64,000 nt of DNA, from positions 62,001 through 126,000 of the forward strand of contig JFHB01000077.1 in the NCBI GenBank assembly GCA_000729835.1. The letters are read 5' to 3'. Source of the DNA: Atkinsonella hypoxylon. Its lineage: Eukaryota; Ascomycota; Sordariomycetes; Hypocreales; Clavicipitaceae. Both the position numbers and the translations under genes were made by a program. Of this stretch, positions 42,862 to 55,900 are shown piece after piece (the stretch's first letter is position 1; every line of letters begins with the position of its first letter). The notes under the pieces are model-generated. The model saw only the letters and a program-made list of their open reading frames with translations. It was not told where the DNA came from and did no database searches.

Positions 42862-43929
42862 TACACTACTTTAAACCCTTTCAATAAAGCTATTGCCTTT
42901 ACCCACAAAGTAGTCTAATGTAAGGTGCACGGGTTAAGGCTAGGTAAAACCAGTATGCGGGCTGTAATATTTACTAAAGCTTATCTCTCTACAATTGTAG
43001 CGCCTATAGGTGCACACATTTATGTGTGCTAAATGTACGCGGTATAGGCAAAGCCCCGCTAATTATATAATAACTCCTGTAGAAGTTAGAAGTAAAGCAG
43101 TATAGCCTAGGACCTTACAACTATCTCTCTACTTTTAGCTAGACTCCTAAACGGCTTAACACTATTGTTACCTACTTACTAGCTATATATAAGCAATTCT
43201 GTTTATATACTGCTTAATAATATAATAAATAATAAATAAATTATATTGTTATCGCACTATACTGCATTATATATACGCTCTACTTTCGCTAAGGAAACTC
43301 CTCTATTTTCTTTTCTTCTTTACTATTACTATTATTACTATTATTACTACTACAGCTAAAGCCTCTAACTGCTATCTTATTGCCCTCTAGTTGCTATATC
43401 TTTATTAACTCTTTACCTTAAGCAATACACTTATATATATTGCCTATATATATCAAGTGGAAGATAGAAGAGATAACAGAAGAGAGAGAAGATGAAGAAG
43501 CTTCTAGTGTGTAGAAGAGTGTGAATTGCTTGCTTCTTTTGATATACCCCCCTAGATAGGTTGTTGGTTAACAAGCTATCTATTCTATTCTATTCTATTC
43601 CTCTTCAGAGTCTTTAAGCTCTTCTAGCTTAACAAGACTCTCTATATCTATAAGACTAAGTTAATTATAAAAGGTAATGAATTTCTAACTAACAAGAGCT
43701 TTAGTAAGTCTATCGGCAACTATTTCTGCTGTTAGTGTATAAGATAGCTGGAAGAGGCCTTCTTTATAGGCCTAATAAAGCCAACAGTTGTAAATATTAA
43801 CGTGCTTTAAAGCGGTCTTAATTTAAGGGATATCGAGAGTTACAAGACGAATTGTCTAAAGATTATTACATTAGATAATAGGGGGTTAGTTGCTAATATC
43901 TAGCTTAAGACCTAATTAGTTAAGGAGCC

Positions 43930-45220
43930 TAAATATAGAGATTAAGTCTTTTGCCGTTATAGAAAGAGCTAGAAGCTCTACTTCTATTAAGGAAGTTGTA
44001 ACTATAGGTTGCTTAGTTGCTTACTAACTAATTGCTCCACTAAAGAGACTAAAGAAAGAGCCTTATAACAATTTACAGGTTACTTTATTGTTAGCATAAG
44101 TAGCATTAGAAGCTACTATAAGCTCTTGTTAGTGGAGGTTGCTATTAGAGAATTGAATAGCAAGAAATTAAGTAAGAAAGAGGTAGATAACTACTTCTAC
44201 AGCTACTTTATAGTAATATTTAGAGGGATTCTAAAGGTGTTTAGAGAGTCTAGATATAGCAAGAGCTATATCTAGCCTTGTTATTGTAGAAGGGTAGTTA
44301 ATAGAACTAATAAGCTTCTAATACTAGTATATCTATTAAGAAGAGACTTATTGCTAGTTCCTTTTGAGTTGTTGTTCTAGAATTAGGTAGGTTTTCTTAG
44401 GTATTTTTCTAGAGAGAAATTCGTTAGCGATTTTCTCTATATAAGAGTCTTGTAATAGCTAGGTTTTTTAAAGCTTATAGTTATAGATAATTTAAATTCT
44501 AAGAAACTACTTTAAATCCCCTAAGATCTTTATCTTATAATTATCTTAAAGTCCTTATATAATTCCTTATGCTTTATCCCTATTTTTAGATTAAAAGATA
44601 AGTACAATATTATCTACAAAGTAGAAGATAACTACTATATCTAAAATTATAATGTAAGGGTCTTCTATAACTACCTATAGTTGTAGTCTTTAAAGAGTTA
44701 ATAAGAGATCTTTCTGCTAGAGATAGGGTGATCTTCTTAGGCTATAAAGAGCTCTAAGAAGCAGTAAAGCCTATTCTAGTTTCTTAAATCTATTAGGATA
44801 ATTAATGTAAATAGTCTTATCTTATAGACTATTAGTAAAAGCAGAAACAGTATCTATTTAGATAGAATTAAGGTTAAATTTCGTTAGAATTGCTATAAGG
44901 ATTTAAAAGGATCTAGCTGTAAGGGTTGCTGTATAAGTCTCTTTTAAGCTTATAGGTTAAAGGTTTCCTCTTATATAGATTCTTGCTTTAAATTGTGTAA
45001 GATATCTATATTTGTTAAATTTATACTTAAAGACCTAGGTAAGAGGAATTAGCTTGTATCTAGAAGGAAGGTCTATAACTAGTATTAGTTAAAAGATCCC
45101 CTTTTCCTAGTTATCATTAAATTCCTTTATTACTGCCTCTTTAAATTCGTTAACGAATTAATACTGTTGTAGTTCTTTCTAATTTCTAGGTTTAAGAGGA
45201 AGGTTTTATTAATAAAGTCT
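43930..45220 (-). mobile_element. Ty1/copia reverse transcriptase-RNase H remnant
   Basis: On the minus strand from about 45,220 the pattern EKGIF*LILVIDLPS, T*VFKYKFNKYRYLTQFKAR, NYPNRFKKLE*ALLLLRALY and SLRRSPYL*QKDLL shows a copia reverse transcriptase (asterisk = stop where Gln or Trp is expected). The catalytic YVDD box reads FVDN at about 44,610-44,625. RNase H follows at about 44,160-43,930 (ASNATYANNKVTCKLL, then ATKQPIVTTSLIEVELLA). The 3' LTR should lie at about 43,430-43,640. Gag and integrase were not found, so the element is 5'-truncated or continues in unrecognisable form. Confidence 0.75.
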
Positions 45221-46579
45221 TTCTTTTATACCTAGTAGGAAGCTACTAGTAAAGGCGAAGTTAGAAGAGTTATAGGTAGCTAATCTAGCTAACCTATAAG
45301 GATTAGTTAGTTGTAGAAGCTGTTAAGGCTCTAGACTTAAGGTTAGTAACTAGGAAGGTTCTTGTTGTTAAAGAGGTTCCTTATCTATAAAGGGTTCTAT
45401 AGAAGATATAAAGTCTTAGTATTCCTCTAGGTTTAATACAGGTAGAAGCTGCACAATAAGTGTAGTTAGTTAGAAGTCTTTGAATTCGTTAATTTTAGTT
45501 AATTTAATGTATGCTAGAAGCTGGATTTAAATCTCTTATTAAATAGGTTGCTTTTCGTGTAGGTTATAGAAGGAAGATTCATTAAAAGTAATGTCTTTTA
45601 CTCTTCTAATCTCGTTTTTTAATAGAATCTAGATATAGAAGATATTTTAGGAATTATAACTAACTAGTGTGTCGTGGTGGGGTTACCCCCTTGCGTTCTT
45701 ATATTAGCTTTGCAGGGGATGCTACATGCAGATTTTCCTTATAAGAGTGTGCATCGCCTAGACATATAGAATAGTCTTAAAGCAAGGAAAAAAAAGGAAG
45801 GAAGTGCGCAAGCAGCTTTTGCTAGCTCTTTTTGGCCTTTGTTCCTTTTAATTAATTAATATCTTTTAGCCTATTTCGATTTATATCACTTAATACTTAA
45901 GAAAATCTTATTTTACTACTTCTAACACTTATTATAATACTTTAATATATTTAGCTCCTTTTTATATATATATATCTTCTAAGCTATAACTAATATTTTA
46001 TTTCTGCCTTTTTTAATTATTTAATCTTCTTACCTACTATTATTTAATAGTATATATAGTTAAATATCTTACTCTTTACTAATTCTCTTTAATCTTAACG
46101 TACGCTATATTACTACCTACTTTAGTGTAAGCTATATAGTTATTTAAGGGTTTAGTTTTAAGGCAATAAAAATAGGGGCTTTACTAGAGAACTTATTCTA
46201 ATTAAAGTACGCTATATAATTAAAAGGTTTTTTATAGAGATCCTAGAGAAAAGAGAGAAAAGCTACTAAGCATTAAAGATAAAAGAGCACTTTAGTTTAA
46301 ATATTACTAATATAAGAAAGAAGGAAATTATAAAGATAAAAGCTCTATATTATAAGAGATTATTTAATTAAGAGGGAAAGAAAATTTCTACAGCTTTTTT
46401 AAGCTAAGAAAGGCTAGGCCTAGTTAAAGATAGTTACTACATTATAAATACTAGCTAGCCTATTTAACCTCTATTTTACCCTTAGCTAAAATAGCCTTAA
46501 TATAGTAAAAAGGAAGTTTTTAGGTCCCTTAAACGTTATAATTATTTAATTATAGAGAAAAATTTCTCTTTTATCCTTA
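45221..46579. other. Unassigned AT-rich transposon-derived sequence
   Basis: Heavily RIP-mutated DNA between two assigned elements. A less-mutated patch starting with GTCGTGGTGGGGTTACCCCC at 45,669 may be the end of an LTR. A stretch at 46,240-46,440 has weak coding texture on the plus strand but no recognisable domain. Confidence 0.45.
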
Positions 46580-47834
46580 TGTTGGAATCATCATAACTCC
46601 ATCGTGCGATTCCGGCACCTGTGTGAGTGGATACAACCGCTGATTGGTTGTATCCGCACATTAGTCTCCACTTATATCGGGGTTGCTAATACCCCTTAAT
46701 TCCCTCTTAATATAACACTATACCTAAGATATATAAGATATCTAATAGGGTATATAATGTAGCCTCTTTTGCTAGTTAGATATAACTTCTAAATAACTAA
46801 ATTTAAACCTCTTTAATGTAAATACTAGTGCACTAGTGAACTAGTTGTAGGGCTAACTTAAAGGAGTATAAATAAAGATCTTTAGTCTACTAACACTAAT
46901 TAATAGTTACTTAATTAAGAGTCTTTAGTATAACTAAAGAGATTAATATAACTAACTATAGATTAGCTAGGTTTAGTAAGAAGAGATATAATACTATTAG
47001 CTAGAACCCTTAGCAGCTAATGTAAGCAGTAAAATATACTAAAGGAAGAGATATCTTTATAATTACTTAGTTACTAAGTTATATTAACTTATAATAACGT
47101 TTTAGTTTAACTAATTATTAATATTAAACTCTTAAGGAATTAAATTACTAGCTAGAACTCTTAGCAGCTAATACTATAGAATTTAACTTCTTTAACTATC
47201 TTAAAACTTAGCTAAAAGCTAGCTAAATCTCTTTACCTTTATACTAATTCTATTATACCTACTTTCTCTTTTTATACTACTTAATCTTATTTAATATAAT
47301 AAGTTTATAATAACTCTAGGTAGATTTATAAGAATTTAAGCAATAACTATAATCTAATAAGCTTCTAGAATAACTTTAAAAGTATTAGAAACTTCTATTA
47401 ATAGATTAAAACTTAATATATAAAATTAACCTAGAAACTACTACTACTATTAATTTAAACAATAGAATTGCCTTTATAATTAACCTTTATAAAGATTAAA
47501 GATTTAGAGATTAAAAATAATAGAAAAACTTTAAATTTAACTTCTATAACTAAAATAAAGACCTATTTTAAAGAGCTTTTACTTTAATTATTAAAGCGTT
47601 ATATAACTTACTATATAAATATAGAATCTATATAAGTAGAAGCAGCAGCTAAATTGCTAATTCCCTTAAAAAAGTGCTATAAGAAGAGAAACAATCTATA
47701 TAGCTAAAAGAAGAGATTAATAAATAAGTAGCATTAGGTAAATTCTACTTAAATCTACACCTAAATATAGAACCTATATCTACAGTAAAGAAGCCTTAAT
47801 CTTCTTTATAGAACTCTCTTTCTATACCTTTAGT
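46580..47834 (+). mobile_element. LTR-type element family 2, copy 1 (5' part)
   Basis: The copy starts with TGTTGGAATC and continues for about 1.25 kb in near-identity with the sequence starting at 48,765. It is cut at 47,834, where a different element beginning TGTTATGGGATAATCC starts. Its TG terminus and position fit an LTR retrotransposon 5' end; coding content is obscured by RIP. Confidence 0.7.
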
Positions 47835-48764
47835 TGTTATGGGATAATCCTACGGACCCGCAGGTCACTAGTGCACGTAACCGCAATTATATATAAGTAG
47901 TTAGAAGCAACGCTTAAGTAGTTAGATTGAACAATTAACAATTATTTACTAGAACATTATTATTAAATGCTTCTTACAGAAGCTCTTATAACTTCTCTTA
48001 CGAATTATTATATAACCTATTAAATTTAACAACCTATTATTACTTCTAATAAACCTATATTAAATTCTACTATAATAAGTAGTAGCAATTGCTTCTAATT
48101 GTTACTAACTCTTCTTAAGCTTAAAAAGCTAAAATTATAATGTTTAAGATAGAGTAACTTTAGAAGAAACTTAGTAGAAAAAATTATATTTCTTTTACTA
48201 ATAAAGAACTTAAAACTATATACTAATTCTATAAATTTTACTACTAAAATCTAGATTTCTAGATTTAAAAAAGGGATTTTATACCTTAAGAAAAAAGGAG
48301 CTTACTACTTTATTTTACTTACTATAAATTTATTAATAAATAGCTTAAATTATATAATTAACTTAAGCTAGTAGAACTACCTTCTTACTAAAATACTATT
48401 AATACTTCTATAGTACAGTAGGTATAGAGGTAGGTTAATAGAATTATTAATAAGGCTAAATCTACTAAACTTCTTATAGATTTACTAATAGTAATACTAA
48501 AAGGAAAAGCTAAAGCTAGATTATCTAGATCTAATAGCTTAAGAGGTACTATCTATAAAGCTAATGCTAGTTCTACCTAAAATATTAAAGGAAAGTAAGT
48601 ATAAAGATCTAGATTTATATTACTTACTAAGGACCTAGATCTATTAAATACACCTTAAACTACTAAAAAGAACTTACTAATTAAAGAACTAACTAAAATC
48701 TTACTACTTTTATAGGCTTATTAGAGGTTTTATACCCTTAAGCTAAGGTATAAAATAGAGAAAG
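47835..48764 (+). mobile_element. LTR-type element family 3 (5' part)
   Basis: Starts with TGTTATGGGATAATCCTACG, an LTR-like terminus with a patch of retained GC, and runs about 930 bases until family 2 copy 2 begins. Probable gag-like coding texture at 48,150-48,700 is heavily mutated. The remainder should lie beyond the window. Confidence 0.55.
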
Positions 48765-50522
48765 TGTTGGAATCGTTATAACTCCATCGTGCGATTCCGG
48801 CGCCTGCGTGGGTGGATACAACCGCTGATTAGTCGCATCCGTACACTAGTCTCTACTTACATCGGGGTTGCCGATACCCCTTAATTCCCCCTTAACACAA
48901 CACTATGCCTAAGGCATATAAGGCATCCAATAGGGTATATAATATAGCCTCTTTTGCTAGTTAGATATAACTCCTAGATAACTGAATTTAAACCTCTTTA
49001 ATGTAAATACTAGTGCACTAGTAAACTAGTTATAGAACTAACTTAAAGGAGTATAAATTAGACCCTTAGTCTATTAACACTAATTAGTAGTTGCTTAACT
49101 AGAAGTCTTTAGTATAACTAAAGAGATTAGTACAACTAACTATAGATTAGCTAGATTTAGTAAGAAGAGATATAATACTGTTAGCTAGAACCTTTAGCAG
49201 CTAATGTAACTAGTAAAGCGTGCTAAAGGAAGAGATATCTTTATAATTACTTAGTTACTAAGTTATATTTACTTATAATAACGTTTTAGTTTAACTAATT
49301 ATTAATATTAAACTTCTAAGGAATTAAATTACTAGCTAGAACCTTTAGCAGCTAATACTATAGAATTTAACTTCTTTAACTATCTTAGAACTTAGCTAGA
49401 AGCTAGCTAAATCTCTTTATCTTTATACTAATTCTATTACACCTACTTTCTCTTTCTATACTACTTAATCTTATTTAATATAATAAGTTTATAATAACCC
49501 TAGGTAGATTTATAAGAATTTAAGCAATAACTACAACCTAATAAGCTTCTAGAATAACTTTAAAAATATTAGAAACTTCTATTAATAGATTAGAACTTAA
49601 TATATAAAATTAACCTAAAAACTACTACTACTACTAATTTAAACAATAGAATTACCTTTATAATTAACCTTTATAAAGATTAAAGATTTAGAGATTAGGA
49701 ATAATAGAAGAACTTTAAATTTAACTTCTATAACTAGAATAAAGACCTATTTTAAAGAGCTTCTACTTTAATTATTAAAGCATTATACAATTTACTATAT
49801 AAATATAGAGTTTATATAGGCAGAAGCAGCAGCTAAATTGCTAATTCCCTTAAAAGAGTACTATAGAAAGAGGAATAATCTATATAGCTAGAAGAAGAGA
49901 TTAATAAATAAGTAATATTAAGTAAATTCCACTTAAATCTACACCTAGATATAGAACCTATATCTACAGTAAAGAAGCCTTAATCTTCTTTATAGAACTC
50001 TTCTTCTATACCTTTAGCACTCTCTTTATTACTTTTATTAAGCGTACTTAGCAATCTAATAGGTATATTAGCAGAAATACTACCTTCTCTCTCTTTACTA
50101 TAGAATATAAGATTTCTTCTGCTTCTAGTAGTATAACTATTACTTCCTTCTATAATAGATCTTTCTTAAACTAATATAAAGAAAGTTCTTAACCTTATAA
50201 AGATCTATAAGGAAAGCGATAAATATAGTAGCAATATATTCGATTTTATTATGCTAAAAGTAGTTATCCTTAAAGACCTATACTAACAACTTAATTTCTT
50301 AGAACTAGTAATAATAAAGGCATTTCTAGTAATACTAATAGGTAAAGCACGTAAATTCTACCTTATAATAATTGCAATAAACATAAGGATAAATTACACC
50401 TTTAACTAAATAGTTGAAATTGTTAAACAACACTTTAAGACCTTAACTAACAAGCAGTTCTATTGTTAAAGATAGAACAGCATTACGTTGCGCAACATAA
50501 TCGCTAAGAACCCTAATAAATC
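48765..50522 (+). mobile_element. LTR-type element family 2, copy 2 (5' part)
   Basis: Second copy of the TGTTGGAATC family. It matches copy 1 for the first 1.25 kb, then continues past the point where copy 1 is interrupted, with gag-like coding texture (50,200-50,520). It is cut at 50,522 by the LTR start of copia copy A. Confidence 0.7.
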
Positions 50523-52978
50523 TGTTAAAAATAAGCTACCCTGTATAGCCTATTTTTATGCCTACTAGTTGCTCTATCACGTGACCCTCATTAGGTCTTG
50601 TTACGTTAATTTTTGGTAGAGATATCGCTGTTACTAGATGCAAAACATCTGGAATCGACTAAGGCAAAGTTGCCTAACCTATAGTCAACTTTAACTGCGA
50701 TTTTCTCTATAACTAGCAATAGTAGAAATTTAAGAAGTATACTATTTAAAAGCTAAGAATTAGGGCTATCTAATGGTATAATTGTTAGATAGAGTTACTT
50801 ATAAGGGTTGCTTGTTATTAGTGGAATTTGTTAAATTGTGCATATAGGCGTCTCGTTTATATAGCTGTAAGTTGATTTTTTTGTTTTTATATAGTAAATC
50901 TTTTTGCGGAAATTATAAAGTAGCCTACAAGCCCCTTTTAGCAACTATAGCCTGCTAATATAGTTAAAGGGTTTATAAGGGACTAGAAAGATTTAAGATC
51001 TTACTCTTACTGTTTGTTACAGCGCTCTTAATATAAAGATACTACTATTACAGTTATCTATTGCCTCTACGTAATCTAGTACTATACACTACAGCTTAAT
51101 TTAGGCCGCTGCTGCTTCTACTATATAATAATTGCTAGGAGCAATTATAGGTGCTAAATCTAAGAGACTACTACCCTCTTAGATATCTAGTCCTATAATC
51201 CCTATTATTTTTAATAGGTTATAAGCCTAGAAGACCTATCTGCAAGCTGTTAGCCCGCTGAAATCTACTATTGTGTACTGTATTACCCACTAGAAGCTAT
51301 ATTAAGACCTACGCTAGCAGCTATTGCTGCTATTAGTAGCTTGCTGGAAGCTATTAATACCTGCTGCATATACATCGCTAGCCACTATACTAGTGTTTTT
51401 ATTCTGCCTACTCTATACCTCCTGCACTAGTTCTATGCACTCTATATATATACACTTTTAAAGCTATTCTTAATAGCTAGGTTCTATTGTTATATAACAT
51501 TAAAATATATATATCTATATATATTATATTTGCACTACGAATTGTTTTATTAGGCACTGCTAAATTAATTATTTCTATTAAGAAATAAGCTTAGCGCTGC
51601 ACTACATTGCTTATTGTTGTGCTGTTATCTTGTATATTGTGCACTCTATGCACCTCTATTAGTAGCTATACTACAATTTGTAGTGCACGCCTAATAGCTC
51701 TTATTGCTGTTAAATATTCCTATATTTTCAGTTGCAGAATTAATTTATATAGTAATCCCACTAGTTAGGATTTTAAAGTAGAAATTAGCTAGATATCCCT
51801 AAATTAGCTGTGCCTAGGTCTCTACTGATTTATTAGAACCTAATTAGAGAAGAATCTTCTAAATTTTTTAGCTAAAAATAGCTAGGACTGTGTTTTATGC
51901 CTCTTGCAACCGCTTGTTAATCTAGTCTGCTATATAAATTGTATGTATATATAGATCGCGATATAACGCAGCCTTAGAGCCTGTTATACCTGTTACAAAA
52001 GAAATTAGAGAAAAATCTCAGTATAATTTCTGAAAATATAGAGCACTTTTAGCCTATATTTAGTAAGAATTATTACTGTTATTTACTACTATTTCCACTG
52101 TAATTTAGGCTATAATTAGCTATAAAGAGCGTTAAATTAGCTATTAAAACCCTTAAAATAGCACTAAAAGGAACAGGTAAGGGAAAGAGCATAAGCCCTA
52201 AAAGGGGTAGTAGTTCTAGTACACTAGCTAATCTAGCTGCTGCTACTAGCTTTTCTAGTCCAGCAAGGTCCCCCCCTTAGCTAGTAGATTCCTCTTCTAA
52301 TAAAGAAGATTATATAGCTAAAAAGGCTCTAAAAGAAGCTAGATTAGCTTCTAAAAGAGTAGTGTAAGTCTATAATGTTTAAGCTAATCTAAAAGCTTAA
52401 ATAGATAAGCAATAAGAGACCTTAAATAGATTTATTAGGTATAGTGAAGCAAAATAAAGCTAAAATAAAGGTAATATAGCTAATTTACTAAGTAAATTAG
52501 ATACTATAATTACATCTATAGGTAATCTCTTAATAGGGTCTCCCTCTAAGATAGTAAATCCTATTACTTCTAAAAGAGCTTCTAAAGTCTCTTTTAAAGC
52601 CCCTAAACCTTTTAGTTCTAATAGTGCTACTTTTCTGCCTGCTTTTAATAAAGGCACTATAAAAGAGCTAAATAAGAAGGTCTACTTAATTCTAGAGGCT
52701 GCTAAGCTAAAAGGCCCTAAAAATTTTAAACAGTAGAAGTAAGCTTTAACTATTTAATTTAGAGCACTAAGATTCCCTTAATTTATTAATAATCCTAGTA
52801 TAGCTAGTACTTTAGTAGATTTAGAACAAGCTATTATCCTTATAATTATAAGAGATAGTTGCTAATCTAGACCTTAAGCTGCTATAAGCTGGCATAAGTC
52901 CCCTGTAGATGCCTATAACGTTCTAGTTAGGCAATATTCGCAGAGTGCTAAAATACAATGTAGTACGCTATATGCTAG
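50523..52978 (+). mobile_element. Copia element copy A (LTR and gag start)
   Basis: Begins TGTTAAAAATAAGCTACC and runs 2.46 kb in near-identity with copy B, ending within gag at TATATGCTAG where copy B starts with the same LTR terminus. The direct repeat is about 95% similar by eye, with differences mostly C/T and G/A. Confidence 0.8.
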
Positions 52979-55900
52979 TGTTAAAAATAAGCTACCCTGT
53001 ATAGCCTATTTTTATGCCTACTAGTTGCTCTATCACGTGACCCTTATTAGGTCTTGTTACGTTGATTTTTGGTAGAGATATCGCTGTTACTAGATGCAAA
53101 ACATCTAGAATCGACTAAGGCAAAGTTGCCTAACCTATAGTTAACTTTAACTGCGATTTTCTCCACAACTAGTAATAGTAGAAATTCAAGAAGTATACTA
53201 TTTAAAAGCTAAGAATTAGGGCTATTTAATAGTATAATTGTTAGATAGAGTTGCTTATAAGGGTTGCTTGTTATTAGTGGAATTTGTTAAATTATGCACG
53301 TAGGCGTCTCGTTTGTATAGCTGTAAGTTAATTTTTTTATTTTTATATAGTAAATCTTTTTGCGGAAATTATAAAGTAGCCTATAAGCCCCTTCTAGCGA
53401 CTATAGCCCGCTAATATAGTTAGAGGGTCTATAAGGGACTAGAAAGATTTAAGATCCTACCCTCACTATTTGTTACAGCGCTCTTAATATAAAGATACTA
53501 CTATTACAGTTATCTATTGCCTCTACGTAATCTATACTATATACTACAGCTTAATTTAGGCCGCTGCTGCTTCTACTACGTAATAATTGCTAGGAGCAAT
53601 TATAGGTGCTAAATCTAAGAGACTACTACCCTCTTAGATATCTAGTCCTATAATCCCTATTATTTTCAATAGGTTATAAGCCCGGAAGACCTATCTACAA
53701 GCTGTTAGCTCGCTGAAATCTACTATTGTGTACTGTATCACTTACTAGAAGCTATATTAAGACCTGCGCTAGCAGCTATTGCTGCTATTAGTAGCTTGCT
53801 GGAAGCTATTAATACCTGCTGCACATACATCGCTAGCCACTATACTGGTGTTTTTATTCTGCCCACTCTGTGCCTCCTGCACTAGTTCTATGCACTCTAT
53901 ATATATACACTTTTAAAGCTATTCTTAATAGCTAGGTTCTATTGTTGCGCAACATTAAAATATATACATCTACATACATTACATTTGCACTACGAATCGT
54001 TTTATTAGGCACTGCCTAATTAATTATTTCTATTAAGAAATAAGCTTAGCGCTGCACTATATCGCTCGTTGTTGTTGTTATATTGTGCACCCTATGCACC
54101 TCTGTTAGTAGCTATACTACAATTTGTAGTGCACGCCTAACAGCTCTTGTTGCGGATATTCCTGTGTTTTCAGTTGCAGAATTAATTTATATAGTAATCC
54201 TACTAGTCGGGATTTTGAAGTAGGAATTAGCTAAATATCCCTAAATTAGCTGTGCCTAGGTCTTTACTGACTTATTAGAACCTAATTAGAGAAGAATCTC
54301 CTGAATTTTTTAGCTAAAAATAGCTAGAACCTGTGTTTTATGCCCCTCGCAACCGCTTGTTAATCTAGTCTACTATACAAATTGTATGTGCATATAGATT
54401 GCGATATAATGTAGCTTTTAGAGCCTATTATACCTGTTACAAAAGAAATTAGAGAAAAATCTTAGTATAATTTCTAAAAATATAGGGCACTTCTAGCCTA
54501 TATTTAGTAAGAATTATTACTGTTATTTACTACTATTTCTACTGTAATTTAGGCTATAATTAGCTATAAAGAGCGTTAAATTAGCTATTAAAACCCTTAA
54601 AAATAGCACTAAAAGGAACAGGTAAGGGAAAGAGCATAAGCCCTAAACGGGGTAGTGGTTCTAGTACACTAGCTACAGCTGCTACTAGCTTTCCTAGTCT
54701 AGTAAGGTCCTCCCCTTAGCTAGTAGATTCCTCTTCTAATAAAGAAGATTATACAGCTAAGAAGGCTCTAAAGGAAGCTAGATTAGCTTCTAAAAGAGTA
54801 GTGCAAGTCTATAATGTGTAAGCTAATCTAAAAGCTTAAATAGATAAGCAACAAGAGACCCTAAATAGATTTATTAGGTATAGTGAAGCAAAATAAAGCT
54901 AAAATAAAGGTAATATAGCTGATTTACTAAGTAAATTAGATACTATAATTACATCTATAGGTAATCTCTCTATAGAGTCTCCCTTTAAGGTAGTAGATCC
55001 TGTTACTTCTAAGACTTCTAAAGTCTCTTTTGAAGTCCCTAAACCTTTTAGTTCCTCTAATAGTGCTACTTTTCTGCTTGCTTTTAATAAAGGCACTATA
55101 AAAGAGTTAAATAAGAAGGTCCACTCTATTCTAGAGGCTGCTAAGCTAAAAGGCCCTAAAAATTTTAAACAGTAAAAGTAAGCTTTAACTATTTAATTTA
55201 GGGCCCTAGGATTCCCTTAATTTATTAATAATCCTAGTATAGCTAGTACATTAGTAGATTTAGAGCAAGCTATTATCCTTATAATTATAAGAGATAGTTG
55301 CTAATCTAGACCTTAAGCTGCTATAAGCTGGCATAAGTTCCCTGTAGATGCCTATAACGTTTTAGTTAGGCAGTATTTATAGAGTGCTAAAATACAACGT
55401 AGTACGCTATATGCTAGTTATTACAACTTATCGTTTTCGAACTATAAGGGATCTTTAGAGGCCTTTAATGCTAAATTTAATAATTTACTAGCTAGATTAT
55501 AGCTCTGTAGTGTAGCTATTAATTCTATTAACTAGGTAAATTATTATATTAATGCTTTAAAGAAGACCTTCCCTAGCTAGGCTAAAAGGCAGCAATATTC
55601 TATTAGAGCTGCTAGAGCACAAGGTCTATCTGTAAAAATGCTGAATTTACAGTTCCTTATAGCTAACTTATTAGAAGAATAAAGAGATAAAAGCTCCTCT
55701 ATATCTAAGGCTCTTAGTTATAAAGCTTTTAATTCTAATAGTTCTAATAATAATAAAGCTAACTAAGGAAAGAATCCTCCTAATTAGAAGAAGAATTCCG
55801 ATTTTAATTCTAACAATTCTAATGCCTCTAAAGATATAGATAAAGCCTCTAAGAATAAGAAGAAGTAGAAGGGCCGAAGAAGAAGTAATAAAAACTCTAG

